A DNA stretch of 64,000 nucleotides, from NCBI GenBank assembly GCA_027627225.1, contig CM051025.1, forward strand, positions 53,766,181-53,830,180, given 5' to 3'. The notes beneath the pieces are model-generated. The model was not told the DNA's origin. It searched no databases and worked only from the letters and a program-made list of their open reading frames with translations. The stretch comes from Congeria kusceri. Its lineage: Eukaryota; Mollusca; Bivalvia; Myida; Dreissenidae. The position numbers and the translations under genes were made by a program. Below are positions 1-13,500 of this stretch, piece after piece (the first letter of the stretch is position 1; each line of letters opens with the position of its first letter).

Positions 1-733
1 TACCTATGTGTGTGAAATCGAAATCCGACCAGTGGTCTCTGACGTGAAGCTGTCGATACAGTCTGATGGGGCAAAGTGGCCATGTTTAAAACCAAACGGA
101 ACCATTTACGTGGCTTTAGTAGAAAACCGTCTGGGAAATGATTTCGAGAACCAGTCGTTTATGACCAGACAAGTTTCAAAGTGTTGAAACATTACTAAGT
201 ACCAAGCACGCATCGAAATTGCTAAATTTCCGAACGTGTCCATCTTAACAGTAACTAATGCTCACCAATAATAATGCATTTCTGACAGGACTGTCCTACT
301 TCCGTTAAGACTTTGCAAATGTTCTATATAGCCATATACTGAAAACGGACCACGACTCGTGGCGCCATGTTTTTCAACGGAGCAGAACCATTTGGGCAAC
401 TTTGGTAGAGGAATACCTATGTCTGTGAAATTATTTCGAAATCCAACCAGTGGTTTCTGACAAGACGTTTTCGATATAGTCGTATGAGGTAAAATGCCCA
501 AGCCCCCTTGTGGCCATGTTTTAAACCACGCGGAACCATTTACGCGGCTTTAGTCGAAAACCGTCCAATGAACATTTCTGTAAAATGATTTGGAGATCCA
601 ATCGTTTCTGACAAGAAAAGTTGCAAAGTTTTCAAAAATTACTAAGTACCAAACTGGTATCGAAATGCTAAACTTACGAACGTGTCCATCTTTAAAGTCT
701 CTAATGCTCACCAATAATAACGCATTTCTGACC
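1..733. repeat. Satellite-like direct repeat, about 420-440 bp unit
   Basis: The stretch 1-293 is repeated, diverged, at 415-733. Shared landmarks in the same order are TACCTATGTSTGTGAAAT (1 and 415), GGAACCATTTACG (99 and 533), TTACTAAGTACCAA (190 and 638), CGAACGTGTCCATCTT (231 and 678) and GCTCACCAATAATAA (259 and 706). The first copy may begin before the window. Shorter sub-repeats (GAACCATTT also near 384) suggest a higher-order array. Short ORFs here differ between copies and are not believable genes. Confidence 0.7.
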
Positions 734-3460
734 AGTACTATTCCAATGTCCATTGCTGCCACATGTATATTGCAAAAACCATTTAAAGATTTAATACGTT
801 TTATCTTAACGTCATTTTTCCGGATGCCATGTGCATGTTCATTTCGCATTTTTTTTTTAATTAAGGACATTGGTAAAAATATTAGCAGCATTAAAATAGT
901 ATTCTTTAAGTCCAGATATTAAGAAAAAAACAGCGTGTATATAAGTCCATGAAACTTTTTTTTTAATATGAACAAAACACTTACGGTTATTTATTGAGTA
1001 TTAATTTTAATAAACTGATTATTGTAACTTACGACATATTTAGTTCCTGCAGTTTCACGTTTTCAAGAAAGAGACTAATTGCACTACGCGTTATTTGGAA
1101 TGCCAAAATTATGCTTTACGAAATACAAATATGTGTCGAACAAAGCATATTTATTTTACCACTAGAATATGCAAGAAAAGTCTTAAACATGTTTCAATAA
1201 AACAATAAGGATAAAATATAATATCCTCCAGAAACAGGGGAACATATAACATATAGATATTAAGGGGATACGATCTAATGCATTTACACAACACCAATCA
1301 AACAACATTAAATAGAAAATAATGGAACTGCAAACACCCGTATTAACATCATATGGTCTTTTTTCAGGTTAGCGCAAATCAATTAAAAAAATATATATAT
1401 AAGTGGTAGAGAATTCCCGGATTCTGTGGTGGTACGTATATTTTGCTTTTTTTAAGAATTTAAAATGTTATTTGTTGTTAAAAACATATTCATATACATA
1501 CTCGGGCGAAATATATTATTCATTATAAATTATGCAATTCATATAAGCTAATAATGGAAGCGCTACTAATAAGAAACGTAAAACATGTATTAATCTAAAC
1601 ACAAAGGAGTCATACTCCACAAAACACAGTATGTGCTGTTCCTTCGTATCTGTACTCAAATCGTTTGTAGACATGTATATGATAGTATGTCTCACAATGT
1701 ATGTACATACTAAACATATAGTAAAAATCAAAATCGTTTAAACTGCAGAATAAGGTCCTTTGCAAAAAATGTCAAAAAGAACAAACAAAACAAGTACACC
1801 ATCATGCAGTTGATTTAAAGATATATAATGGAGACAATTTTCACATTTGTATTGATGTGTTTAATCTACAAACACATATATGCATATGTACAGGTACAAA
1901 ACTACCACGTATGTTGTCTGTAAAACGGGCTGCGCTATGATTCAATGTTGCTTAATTGATAGACTGTGAAAAAACGGAGTTGAAAGTTGGCCTTGTAGCT
2001 TTATTTACACACACGTGTTTATTCAGTCCAACACGCGTAATCAGTCACCATGTCTAAGACATACACATGTGCACTGAGGCGCATTAAGCATTATTGAAGT
2101 TACTTAAAATGTGTGTTGAATATCCAGTACATGGTTCTTAAAATGTTTTCATTAAAACAAATAATTTTTTAAAGTGAGTATGTTTTGAAGTTATCAGTGT
2201 TTCCGTGTCGCATGCATGATGTAGATTAATGAAAATCACTAACTTCTATATGTGTTGACATTTTCCTTAAATACAATTATTCACGTTTCCAAAATGTTTC
2301 TATTTATAGCGTTCGGTATTTTACGGAATAATTCGTTATGCGTTGTGTTTAAAGCGGGAAAATAGCTCGTGCATTGCATGGTTTTGTATGTATATATAAA
2401 CGTTACACGGCATGGTTTGTCACTTGAGGTTTAATTGGCAGAAACGTAAGGTCATTGACCCGCCCACCCGCCCGTTTTTACTTATTTTGCTTTGCTTGAT
2501 AGTATTGTTGCATTTTAAAATTATAAATGGAATGTCTTTTGTATGAGAAATATTCCTTGTATTAATATTGATATCACTTCAGTACCTGAGGTTTAAGCGT
2601 ATGGTTGATTGAACGTCTTTAATCGATTAAAGTCAATTAGAAAAAGTAAAAGCGGATGCTTTTGATTCATTCAATTTCTTTAAGGCATATATTACATTTC
2701 GTCTATTACATTATTCACAATGTTTTGTGTAAACGTGTTTTGGTTAGTTTATGCATAGACTAATTCAGAGTTTGAAGCACATATCTCATGCAAAATGATT
2801 GAATTAGTAGTCTGTTTAGATGTTGGCAACATACTCGCCGTTTTATAACTGTACACGGTGATTTTAATTGTCTAATAATGATTTCTGTGTTTTTCAGACG
2901 ATGATTATTTATCACCCCGTTGCTGTGGCTGTCTAGCTGTTGACGTCTGTTTAGTGTAGATGTTGTGATATGTAATGATATGTGTAATTATATAAGTGTA
3001 ATTCAAATATTTATGTTTTCAGTCCAATATTTATAGCTATGGGTGTATGTATGTTATAGCTTGAACATTTATTTTGTTTTTTTTTGGATTTAAGAAGCGC
3101 ATACAGGACACTATTTATTGATGTACAAGTATATTCTCTTAATTGCGCATAAGGAAATGTTCCTCGTGTTCGGTTCATGTATTTTGTAAAAGTACATCTG
3201 ACGGTCGCCACTTGATTACAAGCTGCATATTTACTGATTTCTCCATAATTAGAGGGTTTGGGAGGTGATGAAGGCATCTCTACACTGATCTAGAGCCATG
3301 GGTCGTCATACGTTCCCATGGCATTAATATAAAAAAAGAAAAAGAAAGAAATATAAAAGAATGACCAGTAGGGTTTGCGTATCCCGCTCGCAGTTACCCG
3401 TATTGTTCATTTTAACCGATTTATGTATGGTGTGCTCGTGAAGAAATACACGCACTTCTC
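734..3460. other. AT-rich stretch with no recognised gene
   Basis: I see no exon with conserved protein sequence on either strand. It would lie downstream of gene C exon 5 (minus strand) and could be intron of that gene. A perfect 8-bp inverted repeat GCCATGGG/CCCATGGC sits near 3296-3323. Confidence 0.5.
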
Positions 3461-3480
3461 TTCATTGGTTGTATTGGATA

Positions 3481-3669
3481 AATCTGACAAATATTGCAGC
3501 TGCGTTAAACAAAACTAGTGCATCACTTCATGCACTTGTATGCAATCTGACAAATATTGCAGCTGCGTTAAACGAAACTAGTGCATCACTTCATGCACTT
3601 GTATGCAATCTGACAAATATTGCAGCTGCGTTAAACAAAACTAGTGCATCACTTCATGCACTTGTATGC
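3481..3669 (+). repeat. 63-bp minisatellite, three copies
   Basis: Three nearly identical 63-bp units start at 3481, 3544 and 3607 (AATCTGACAAATATTGCAGC opens each). Because 63 is divisible by three, the array is open in one plus-strand frame (3469-3705), giving three 21-residue repeats with core NLTNIAAALN. Copies differ by single bases. No surrounding domain supports a protein, so I treat it as a young tandem duplication. Confidence 0.85.
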
Positions 3670-3825
3670 GTTTGCAATTTATTTTTGCCATTTGTTTTGC
3701 ATTAATAGTTTTGCAGTGGATGGAGAATCTTTGTGCCTGCCACAAATGTTGGTGCATGTGTATGTTTTTTTTTCATATTTGCTTATTAAGAATTATGCTA
3801 TAGAATTTGTTTTAGTATCGTTTTA

Positions 3826-4048
3826 GATCCCGAGATGTATACTTTGGACATCTTACGAAGAAGGTTACGACAGTAGTTTACCGTGGTATTCTTCCGTCCT
3901 GGACAGCAATCTAACCGACAACCACTGTGGACAGGCGCACGGTCCGGCTCCAAACAAAAATCGATTTAATGTGAATTTTGCGGCCAATAACAAGCCTTAT
4001 ACCTATTTGCTTCGTTGTTTCTGTTTTTGTTGTTTGAAACAATTTTAA
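3826..4048 (+). CDS. Possible plus-strand terminal exon, unknown
   Basis: After an acceptor-like TTTTAG at about 3824-3829 a plus-strand frame stays open for roughly 73 codons to a TAA near 4046-4048. It has a coding look: higher GC than its surroundings, mixed residues, and motifs such as DNHCGQAHGPAPNKN. I recognise no family. It ends in a cysteine-rich run (LLRCFCFCC) that looks less like protein, so the true end may be a splice site earlier. It could equally be a decayed transposon piece. Confidence 0.25.
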
Positions 4049-4498
4049 TTAGGGAATAATTATTTTAATCACAATGAAATGCTTATTTATATCGTTTTTA
4101 AATGAAGATATCCATATAAAAAATGTTTTTCTTTGCTAACAAACAGCCCATATTTGAACGGGGTCCAATATACAATTTTAACTGCAGACAAAGGCTCTAA
4201 ATGGCAAGAAATATTAATAAAGCATAACAGCTAGACAATATGCTCATATCCTAGCACTGGGACTTCTCAAAGAGTTTCAATGAATGGTAGTTTTAATAAA
4301 CTAAATGCTTTTTTAAGCGTTTTATTTAGTCTGTGGAAATTCACTTAAAATAATGTATCGGTTTAACGGGGAAATTCTGTTAAAACATGCATTATAAACA
4401 ACATAGAGATATTGACAAATAAACAGTCTTATTTCGTATTGCAGAACGATTAATTAATGTCGTAATAAGAATAATTTGCACGCAAGGAAATAACTCAC

Positions 4499-4597
4499 TT
4501 AGAGGTTCACAATTTGGTGAAGTATTCCTTTGCCCTGCACAGTAAATTCCAACATCGGCCTTTATAGGTTGGTATCCTATCTCGCATGTAAAACGTT
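4499..4597 (-). CDS. Gene C exon 5: half CCP (sushi) module
   Basis: TTGTAG acceptor, GTGAGT donor, phase 1 to 1, 33 codons. It shows the second half of a sushi module: RFTCEIGYQP, IYCAG and NCEPL, with three cysteines at plausible spacing. The first half with its opening Cys and the usual Trp are missing. All CCP exons of gene psi are also phase 1 to 1, which supports the family assignment. Confidence 0.55.
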
Positions 4598-7500
4598 CTA
4601 CAATACAAAATTAAACGCAGATTCGTGATAATTTTGTTTTATCTCAAATAATTGGTAACTATGTTGTATTAAAGTATATATTGTACCCGTTAAATAATTT
4701 AATCAACACACTACTAAAATGTTGTTGCTAACTATTCAAAGATATACTGCAAAAGCAAAATTGCATACATTTCCTGTCAGCGTTCTGGCTTTTTAACACA
4801 TATTCTAATTGCAGTAGATTACTAACCTAGCGTAATGTTGTCAATTGCTACCAAAGCATTTCTTGCTATTCTGGCAACGAATTCTACCTGCAAGTTTACA
4901 AACAAACAGTTATTTAGGTTTGTACAATAAATAAATAAATTATGTGAAATAAGAGTAATACAAGTATACTAAACAATGCATAAGCAAGGAACATAAACAG
5001 TGTAACCATTGAGCAATTAAATACAGGGTCATATGTTTTTTCCGAACATGTCATAAACGTGACAAAGTACTAAACTATGGAAATTGTTCAGTTCAACTGT
5101 TAAAATGGCTGTGACTTTTCGTTGCTAAAACTTAAATACGGTTAGTTACCTTTAGCGTGTGGTTTACCACTTTATTTAGCATTTAATTATTAAAAATCTA
5201 AAGGCGATACCAACAACTGTGTAACAACTTATCGGATTGAAAATTCCGAATTTCGTATGAAACAGAATAGTGTCCATTTTCTGTATTAACAATTAACACA
5301 GTGTATAAGCGTGCAGTGAGATAACCGGAAGCTTGTGATCTGTACGCCGATGATCAATTAGTTGTAAACAGCACAAAACACAATAAGTGAAACAAATTTT
5401 AAATTTTATATTTTACTTCGATGCAGAATATATATATAATTAAGTTCTTCGAACGCATATAACGACATTAAGTAATAAAATGATGTCGGTTATGCCTAGT
5501 ATTTTTAAAATACTTGTTTTAGCAGAAATAATAACTTAGTGTTTCACATTTTTTAATAAAAATAATAAGCTTGTAGCCGTATATTTAATTGTGATGATGG
5601 TTGTTGGTGTATTTTTGTGTAAAAACTGATAAATACATCACTTACAAGTCAAGCAGTGTTCATTTAATTAAAGAGAATAGGTTTTGCGCGGAGAAATTAA
5701 ACATTTTGTCCAACAACCCAACATGACTCGACTGTACGACTAGTCGCGAAATGTCAAACTTGGACTGTAAGATTAGTTGCTCATGAAAACGATCTGAACG
5801 ATTATGTTCAAATGTAATTATAACTTAATTTAATGTATAAAAGTCCATTTATGTTAATTTTCTCTGTCCGCATTTTCAAGACAATAAATTAGTATGTAAG
5901 AATGTAATAATTTTAAAACCAAAATGATTAACTTAATTTTAGTTGTTTTACTAAAAAAGGAAAACTAAAGTGTGTAAGTCATATTTTATTGTAGAAAGGC
6001 ATTTCAATTTGATCCTGTTGTATTACATGTACTTCGACAATGCAGCAAGTGGATGTCAAGCAAACGATGAAACCAACCCAACAGAAAAAACGCCAAAGAC
6101 GAAGACACCATAACCATCACAGAACAGAGAAATGAAACAATAGGTGGCGGAAAAGGGACACGATATGCATGCTTCTACAGTCCTTAATGGACACTATAGT
6201 GATGAGTTATGGGAGACTGTAATAAATGCAGAGCAAGTGAAGCAGACCAAGATTGAGACACTGTTAGTGAATGATTATAAGTGTGTGTGTGCTTGTGAGT
6301 GTGTAAATATATGTTGATTAAAATAAATGTATGTAAATACATGTATGTTCATATGTTATGTATATACATGTATACAAATCTATAATGTATATGTGCATGA
6401 AGGTAAATGCATGCGATTATGTTATTTAATGCACTTGTGTAAAATAAGATATATACACTGTAATAAAAAAAATAATAAATCAATAAAACAAATATTTTCA
6501 AAATTAATTTATTCTTCCTTTATTATTTATGAACATACAAAATGTATATGAGTATATGATATAGCATGATTACTAAGGTACATCACATACATACATGTAC
6601 AACTAACGACCAGCTGCCTGTGCAAGTCACACTGCATGAAGTGACCACCTGAGTTAAGAGACCACTTATAAGAATCACCATTCGTGGTCTCTTAAGACAG
6701 GTTAGACTGTGCTTTGCATGTGAAATGCGACACTGAATATAAATATGCGTTGTTCCTTTAATATTTTTTGTCCAAGTAGGTTTTTATAACAACTAAATGT
6801 TTGTTGTTATTCATGTAACACCGGTGTTCATTCACATGTTTTTAAATGAAACAAAATAACAAAAAAGTAGTTCCATTTAAGCCAACCTGAAATGAGAAAT
6901 TGTCTTCATTTCACACAACCCAAAGTTATCATCCATATTTTCCAGTCGCTCACCAAAAAGCCTAAAATAAATACAGAACATTTAATTGTTGACTTTTCTC
7001 TACGATCTCCATGTTGATTGTCATGGAAAGCTTAGTTGCACTAGGACTGAATAAGTAGATCCGCAATTTTATATAAGCGCGAATTAAATATAATACTAGT
7101 TTAACTTGAGATGTAAACATTCGTAAGGGTGTACACACATTCGGACGAACGGAAAAACAAAAGCGATTCCTATAAAGCAAAATAAATGTATAATAAATAT
7201 CAATATGTCACCATAAATTGACACTGACTCTGCCAAATGAAATTATTATTTATTACGCATAAATAGTACATGCACATGTAAACTAAATAATATTTACACA
7301 CAATTATATAATACAAATCAAGGAAGATCGAACAGTTCTTAAATTTGTGTCGATCACTAATCGCAACTAAGCGTACATAATTTTATTTCAATATGAAAAC
7401 TAATGATTGCGTACAGTCGCTACTAGGCGTACAGTCAATAAACAAACAGTGACTGAATAAAACGGTAGATATCTTGGATATTAGAAAGATAATCCGTTAT

Positions 7501-10500
7501 CAAGTAATGTCTATAGTTTAATAAGTGTTTATAGGTGCAACACACAGGTTTACAAATTTACGCCAAATCCTAAGAATTACATGGACATTAATTCAAAATA
7601 TTTCGATCGTTTCAACATATTTGCAGTGATCAACTACCGATTTCCACACGAATCACAAAGCATACGTGTGACAAATATGACTATAATTAGCATTAACGTT
7701 TAAATCGTATCACATTCAGCCCTGAAGTAGAAGGTAAAATCAAAAATTGTGTCACTTAATGTGTTTTCTGCTGTTGCAGCTAACTGATCATAGGCGTACA
7801 GATCACCAACTTCCGGTTTAGCTCACTGAACGCTTATTCACTGTGATCGAGTAACCTTTGTAAGTCGCCTACTTGTTTATGTGTGTATGTCAACTCAAAA
7901 CACCTGGCTATGTCCGATATGTCATCTAATCGTAGTGCAAATATGCTGAATAGTACTGACATGCAACGATTGGCTTATTTTAATTCTGACTACGAACAGT
8001 TCGTCCACTGGTCCACTGGTCATCTGTTCGACCAATTGTTCAACAAACAACATATCGCCTTAAAATATGATTTTACACAAGAACTGGAACAAGTTCCCAG
8101 AACTAATTATAACTGTCGAGATCACTGTAAACACCAATGCAGCAACATTTTCCATGATGAAAAAACAAAAGCCTACACTTTTTAGAAATGATGAGTAATT
8201 GAGGAAATATACTTATATTTCTATTTATATAGATATTGTATTTTAGGACTTACATTTAACAAGTTAATCTGCAGCAGATTTGCTACTGACAAACTATTTT
8301 ATATGTGGTACTTGAACAGCATACAATTGTTTGGCCTTACAAAACAAATCTTATGAATACACATTCACACCTAAAATGGTTTAGTTTACATTTCCAACGT
8401 TCAAAATAAAACTGACGTTCTTTTCATATTAACGAGCAAATAAACTTGAACCTAAAACATCAGATATGATTTGCGTAATTATACTTTTCAATAAAATGGA
8501 AATTACTAAACAAATCCATACACGCATAAAAATACCTTTTATAAATAACGAAATTAAATGTTTACATGAACAAACAAATATTCAATAAATAGATACGAGC
8601 AGTTCTCTGTAAAAAAAAAAAAAAAGATCAAAATGACGAAAAGAAAATGAGATTCTTGCATATCTTACTAGTGGAACCATTTTTGTCTCATAAAAAGAAA
8701 GAATTACCGTTGTATTCCGTTTACATCCCGAATTATGCTTATTTATATAATCACAATATCTGCAGTTCCGGTTCTTTAACAATGAAATATTCTTACAAAA
8801 TGCTGTTTCATATTTTTTCTTATTTAGCTATATATAAAAAAGTGCTATAAAACACATTCGCACCGAAAATAAGAAAAACATAGCTACAACAATTTAATAT
8901 ATTTTTGCTCAACGATTCTGTATTTTGTACAATTTTATGTTGCCTAGCAAAGCCAAAATATCACAACATGGAACATGCATACGAAAGGTGATTAACATAA
9001 TCATTGCTCTCTGGTGTGTCACCAAGTTTTAATATGATTTGGTGGTCAAATATCTGGAATTGGACACGTCACATTCACAAAATTATGGTGAACATATGGC
9101 CGGACTACTATGTAGAGGTACTGTTGTCGCTGAAGTCTCAGACCGCACAGGCTTATCCGGGACGGCACTTTCCGCCTACAGTGGATTTATGTTTAAAAGA
9201 GACTTCCTTGAAACAGAAAATACCATAAAAGCGGAAAGTGCCGTCCCGGATTAGCCTGTGCGGACTGCGCTTTTTGATAAAGGTGATTAAGAAATAGAGA
9301 ACTATTTTTTCCGGGTAGTACGCATGCATGCAAGCGAGTTATTAGGTTCGAGGCCCGTCTAGAAATGTTTTAATTGAGACCTTGAAAGCTCGCCCTATTT
9401 TCATTTTCTAAGCCTCACCGGATAAACTTTTTCCATCCCGGCACTAACCATGCATTCTCTATTTATACACTTGTCAGGTAAATGAATATTCGACGTGTAA
9501 ATCATTGTTGTTTCCTATAATCATTATATTTATTGCAAACTTATTAATGTACGAATCTGAAAATGCTCTTAACATTTGTGTTGGTATATATTGGTATATA
9601 TATATATATATGTATTTTATGACGCGTGTCGTGGGAAAATCGGGCTTAATTCATCTGCGTAAAGTGTTGTCCCGGATTAGCCTGTGCAGTCCGACACTTT
9701 CCGCCTACAGTGGATTTATGTTTATAAGAGACAGAAATACCATAAAAACGTAAAGTGTCGTCCTGGTTTTCCCACGACATGCCTCATATAAACATTCCAT
9801 TTTGACCCTGACGTCGTTTTTATGACAAAACAATTCAACACCGTACCAACTTCTGTTAATGGTCGCTGACATCGTGACCTAAATCCAACGTATAACCGAC
9901 GTTGGTACGACTGTGACAGAGCACGATATCCAGTTTTTGTTTTGTTCAGTAGGGTTACCTTGCAATACGGTTATGGAGTGTTTTCATCGTACTTAGTCAT
10001 TCTAAAAATGAATATTTTTGAAATTTATTTATTATTAGGTTTACCTCAAAGCTATCAATACGTTCCATAACCAGTCCCTCTGTTCTAGTCCAGTCCCGAA
10101 TCCTCTGGTTAGTCACGTTCCACAGTTCCACTGTGACGTTGTCCTCTGTACGTGTCCTGACGTGAAGCATCGCCGTGCCAGCAGGGAGAGTGTAGTAGAA
10201 ACTGAGACACGCTGCTCCTCCTGGTAACAGCGGTGATGTCATGGAGAACATGGGATTTCCAGGGGATGATGGTGGAGGATCAAAGAAAGCGTAGAAGTCA
10301 TCATCTGAAACAAATAACGTCTTTAAATATATTTATTTTCAATACAATTAATATTTTATTCTTTACTAGTTTAACAGCAACATTCCAGACGTTCAACGGA
10401 ATCTAGACCTTATCACCATAAATGATAATTAACACTGCGTTGGAAGAAATAGAGGATAATTTTTTATTTCTGTGAATGGTCAAAATTTATTTCGCAAGTG

Positions 10501-13500
10501 GTTATAGAATAATAATAATGAGTGGTTAAAGAAAACCTATTTTCACCAGTGGCGTAAAATTCGATCATGGAAACGAAATCAACTAATTTTGTTTTTAATT
10601 AGATCTAATGCTCTTTTGGACCAAACAAATAAACACATTGTTCGAGAAACGCTCAAACATCACAAGTTTGTGCATTCTGACGTCAAACAATGACGTCTTA
10701 ATTGATTCCAAACTAAAGTCACTCATTAATATGGTGGGAAAATAGGGCCATACTTTCAACGTCGTTGTCGCTTAATTATGTTTTTATTAATTGTTATGAA
10801 GTGTTTTCTGTTGTTAACGTATGTAAATATTATACAGAAAATTGAAACCACTACAGGTATACCATTTAGAGTAAAATAGTCAGTTTTTTAAATGTTCGCT
10901 GCTCCAACATATCAGAGTTTTTTTACCAATAAAATTATATATTTCACTCAAATGCATATGATAATATTACCTTTCAGTGAACTCCTAAATATGATGACAT
11001 AATTTGTAGCTTTCCGGACTTTTATCGATGATTTCACATCGAGAAAGTTTGGGATGTTTTTGTACCGTATTTTGTATTTTCCAGAACACAATATATTCAC
11101 TGTCACGTAATGGCGCTGCCTTTTCAGTTGCGAGACATTCCATGATTGTCAGAATAAATCATAACGTATTACATGACTGATTTTAGGCAGTTAACATTAA
11201 AGAATTATGTCAACGCCGAAAACAGGCATACCTGTAAAATTGTTCGTTTGGTAGGGGAGACCGTGGATAGTTGTTACTCTTTTCACATTTTTCTCTGATA
11301 TTTTTTTTTTATAAACTGGCCTATATAAATATTTCAAATATCATTATAAAGTTCAATGTTTGCCGTTCAAAATGACGTATTGTAACATTTAAATAAATGA
11401 ATAAATATCCTCGAATGAAATGCGTGTTTTGTTTAGTGCAGTGTTACAACTTACCCTAACTGTGGGGTAAGTTGTGACACACTCCGGGGTAAGTTGGTTC
11501 AGTTAGTACATTAAGACAAATAAACATGGTATTACTGGTCTTACATTTCATTACGATCTTATTTCGATTAACAGCAACATCGCTTATATATAACGATATT
11601 ATAGGAATATTGAACTTATTGCAACCAAATTATATTAAAAAACATCCTTAATTTTGATTAAAATTGAAATCGTCACAAAACCCTAAATGATCAGTCTTCC
11701 GAATGTTTTGTTTAAGCGTGATTAACACAGGTCCTCCTAAATTTTTCTCATTCTGTTATTGAATTGAACACTATAGAATATTGCCACTGTTATGAGAAAG
11801 TGTTTCGAATTATTCTTCTGGTCTGTTGAAAAAAAAATCTGTTTCGACGATCAATGTCCTATTTGTAAATCTCGCCATCATTTGTCCTTGCCAACGAGTT
11901 GCTTGGACTTGCTTAATGTATTGACATAGTGTCATTGGATTCATGTGAATTTTTATATAGCAACTGTGCCAACAGAACATTCCGCTAATCACAACTAAAC
12001 ATGTTTACATCTTAATTAACATCAACATTATTTTAATATTAATATTTAATCGTAATAAAGATGTGTGTTGTTCAATAGATTGAAAAAGAGATTAAACTCC
12101 GATAAATTACTTGTAAAACCAGCGAATGGGACATGTTGTTACACTATACCATAGTGCCTCATGTGCATTGTACCAACACAACCCACGTGACACAAGCAAT
12201 GGATGACAACTTATACAGTGCTTTTTGTCATCGTTTCGCGCCTTAATTTAACGTATATACATAACAAATCGAACTATATATATATATATATCTTACTAAA
12301 CATATTTTTATTAACAATAATTTTTAACAAAAAAATAAAATAAACAAAATTTTACGAAACATGGTCCAAAATAATCTAGAAATAGTACTGTTTCGCATAA
12401 ATACAAGCGACATCAACTAATTATGGTGGGAATTAGTGTCAATATATATACGTCATATGTGATGTAATATCTTATGTCATAAAGTAGAAATCATCTGTGT
12501 AACAACCTACCCCATGTAACAACTATCCCCGGTCTCCTCGACTAAACAGTAATCCACCAAAGCGTAACCACGGGAAGAGTGGCTTGTTAAGTAATTGTAT
12601 AAGTATTTCTGCCGTTTCGTATCCACAATTAACAACTTAATATCAAGTACATGAACGGTTTACAATATGCGGTTTGTTATCGCTGTTGGTTTTGACATAG
12701 TCAGTTCTTGGTAGTTGTTCTTCTGTACCCTAGATTAAGACGTTTTATTAAGACTGATCAAATAAATATTCGCCGACGCCTTTGGGCATTTACAAACCTT
12801 TATTTCGCGTTATTGCTATTTTCCAGTTTTCCTAAATATGCCTTTAAAAAGAGTTAGTACGAAACAATCCATTCATTCTTAGGAAGTGAGTATATCTTTT
12901 TTTAAATTAGAATACATGTTGAGAATAACTAACGTTAAATAATGCGTATGAAGAGAGAAATTTAAAACTAAAGTATTTTAACTGCGAAGCAGAATATTGT
13001 AACACATGTATATACAGCGTCTCTACGAGTCAAGCGATTGTTGGCGCAAGCACAGTTCGCAATGAAATAAGCAACTGAGGTGTAAAGTCTTTAATAAATC
13101 AAAAAGTTTAACTCGAAGACCTGTTTTGAGGTTTAGACACTTGCTTTGATATTCCTGTTTTGACATGTTGGTAGGGTAAGCATTGATTTGCACTAACAAA
13201 TCACTGTTATGTTATAAGATTGAAGACTACAGTATGACACTTGCGAAGAGGCGAGTTACATTAAACTAGAGAGTAGCAGGTAAAAAGATGGTAATAACAC
13301 AGTCAACTTTGTTTAGTGTCGAGTTTTTTCTTACATATTACATGAAATACCTTTTTATTGTTTAATTCAGCTTAGAGTGCTCTGAACGAAAGGTATGGTT
13401 ATGAGGGTCACTAACTGTTGTGTTTATTTTTTGTCAACGCTAGCTCTTTTACATTGAATTTCTTAAGGATTGAAATTAATATATTGTAACCTTGAAAACC

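Larger units (their letters stand above)
4900..9000. other. Intron-like stretch of gene C, mostly featureless
   Basis: On the minus strand this is intron 3 of gene C. Apart from the hairpin at 6653-6698 and the plus-strand ORF at 7883-8185 I see no structured feature; it is AT-rich with many short poly-A and poly-T runs. Confidence 0.4.

Noticed and set aside
9310..9360. Possible tRNA-derived SINE head (GGTTCGAGGCC B box)
   Set aside because: No convincing A box or foldable tRNA shape around it; one motif is weak evidence.
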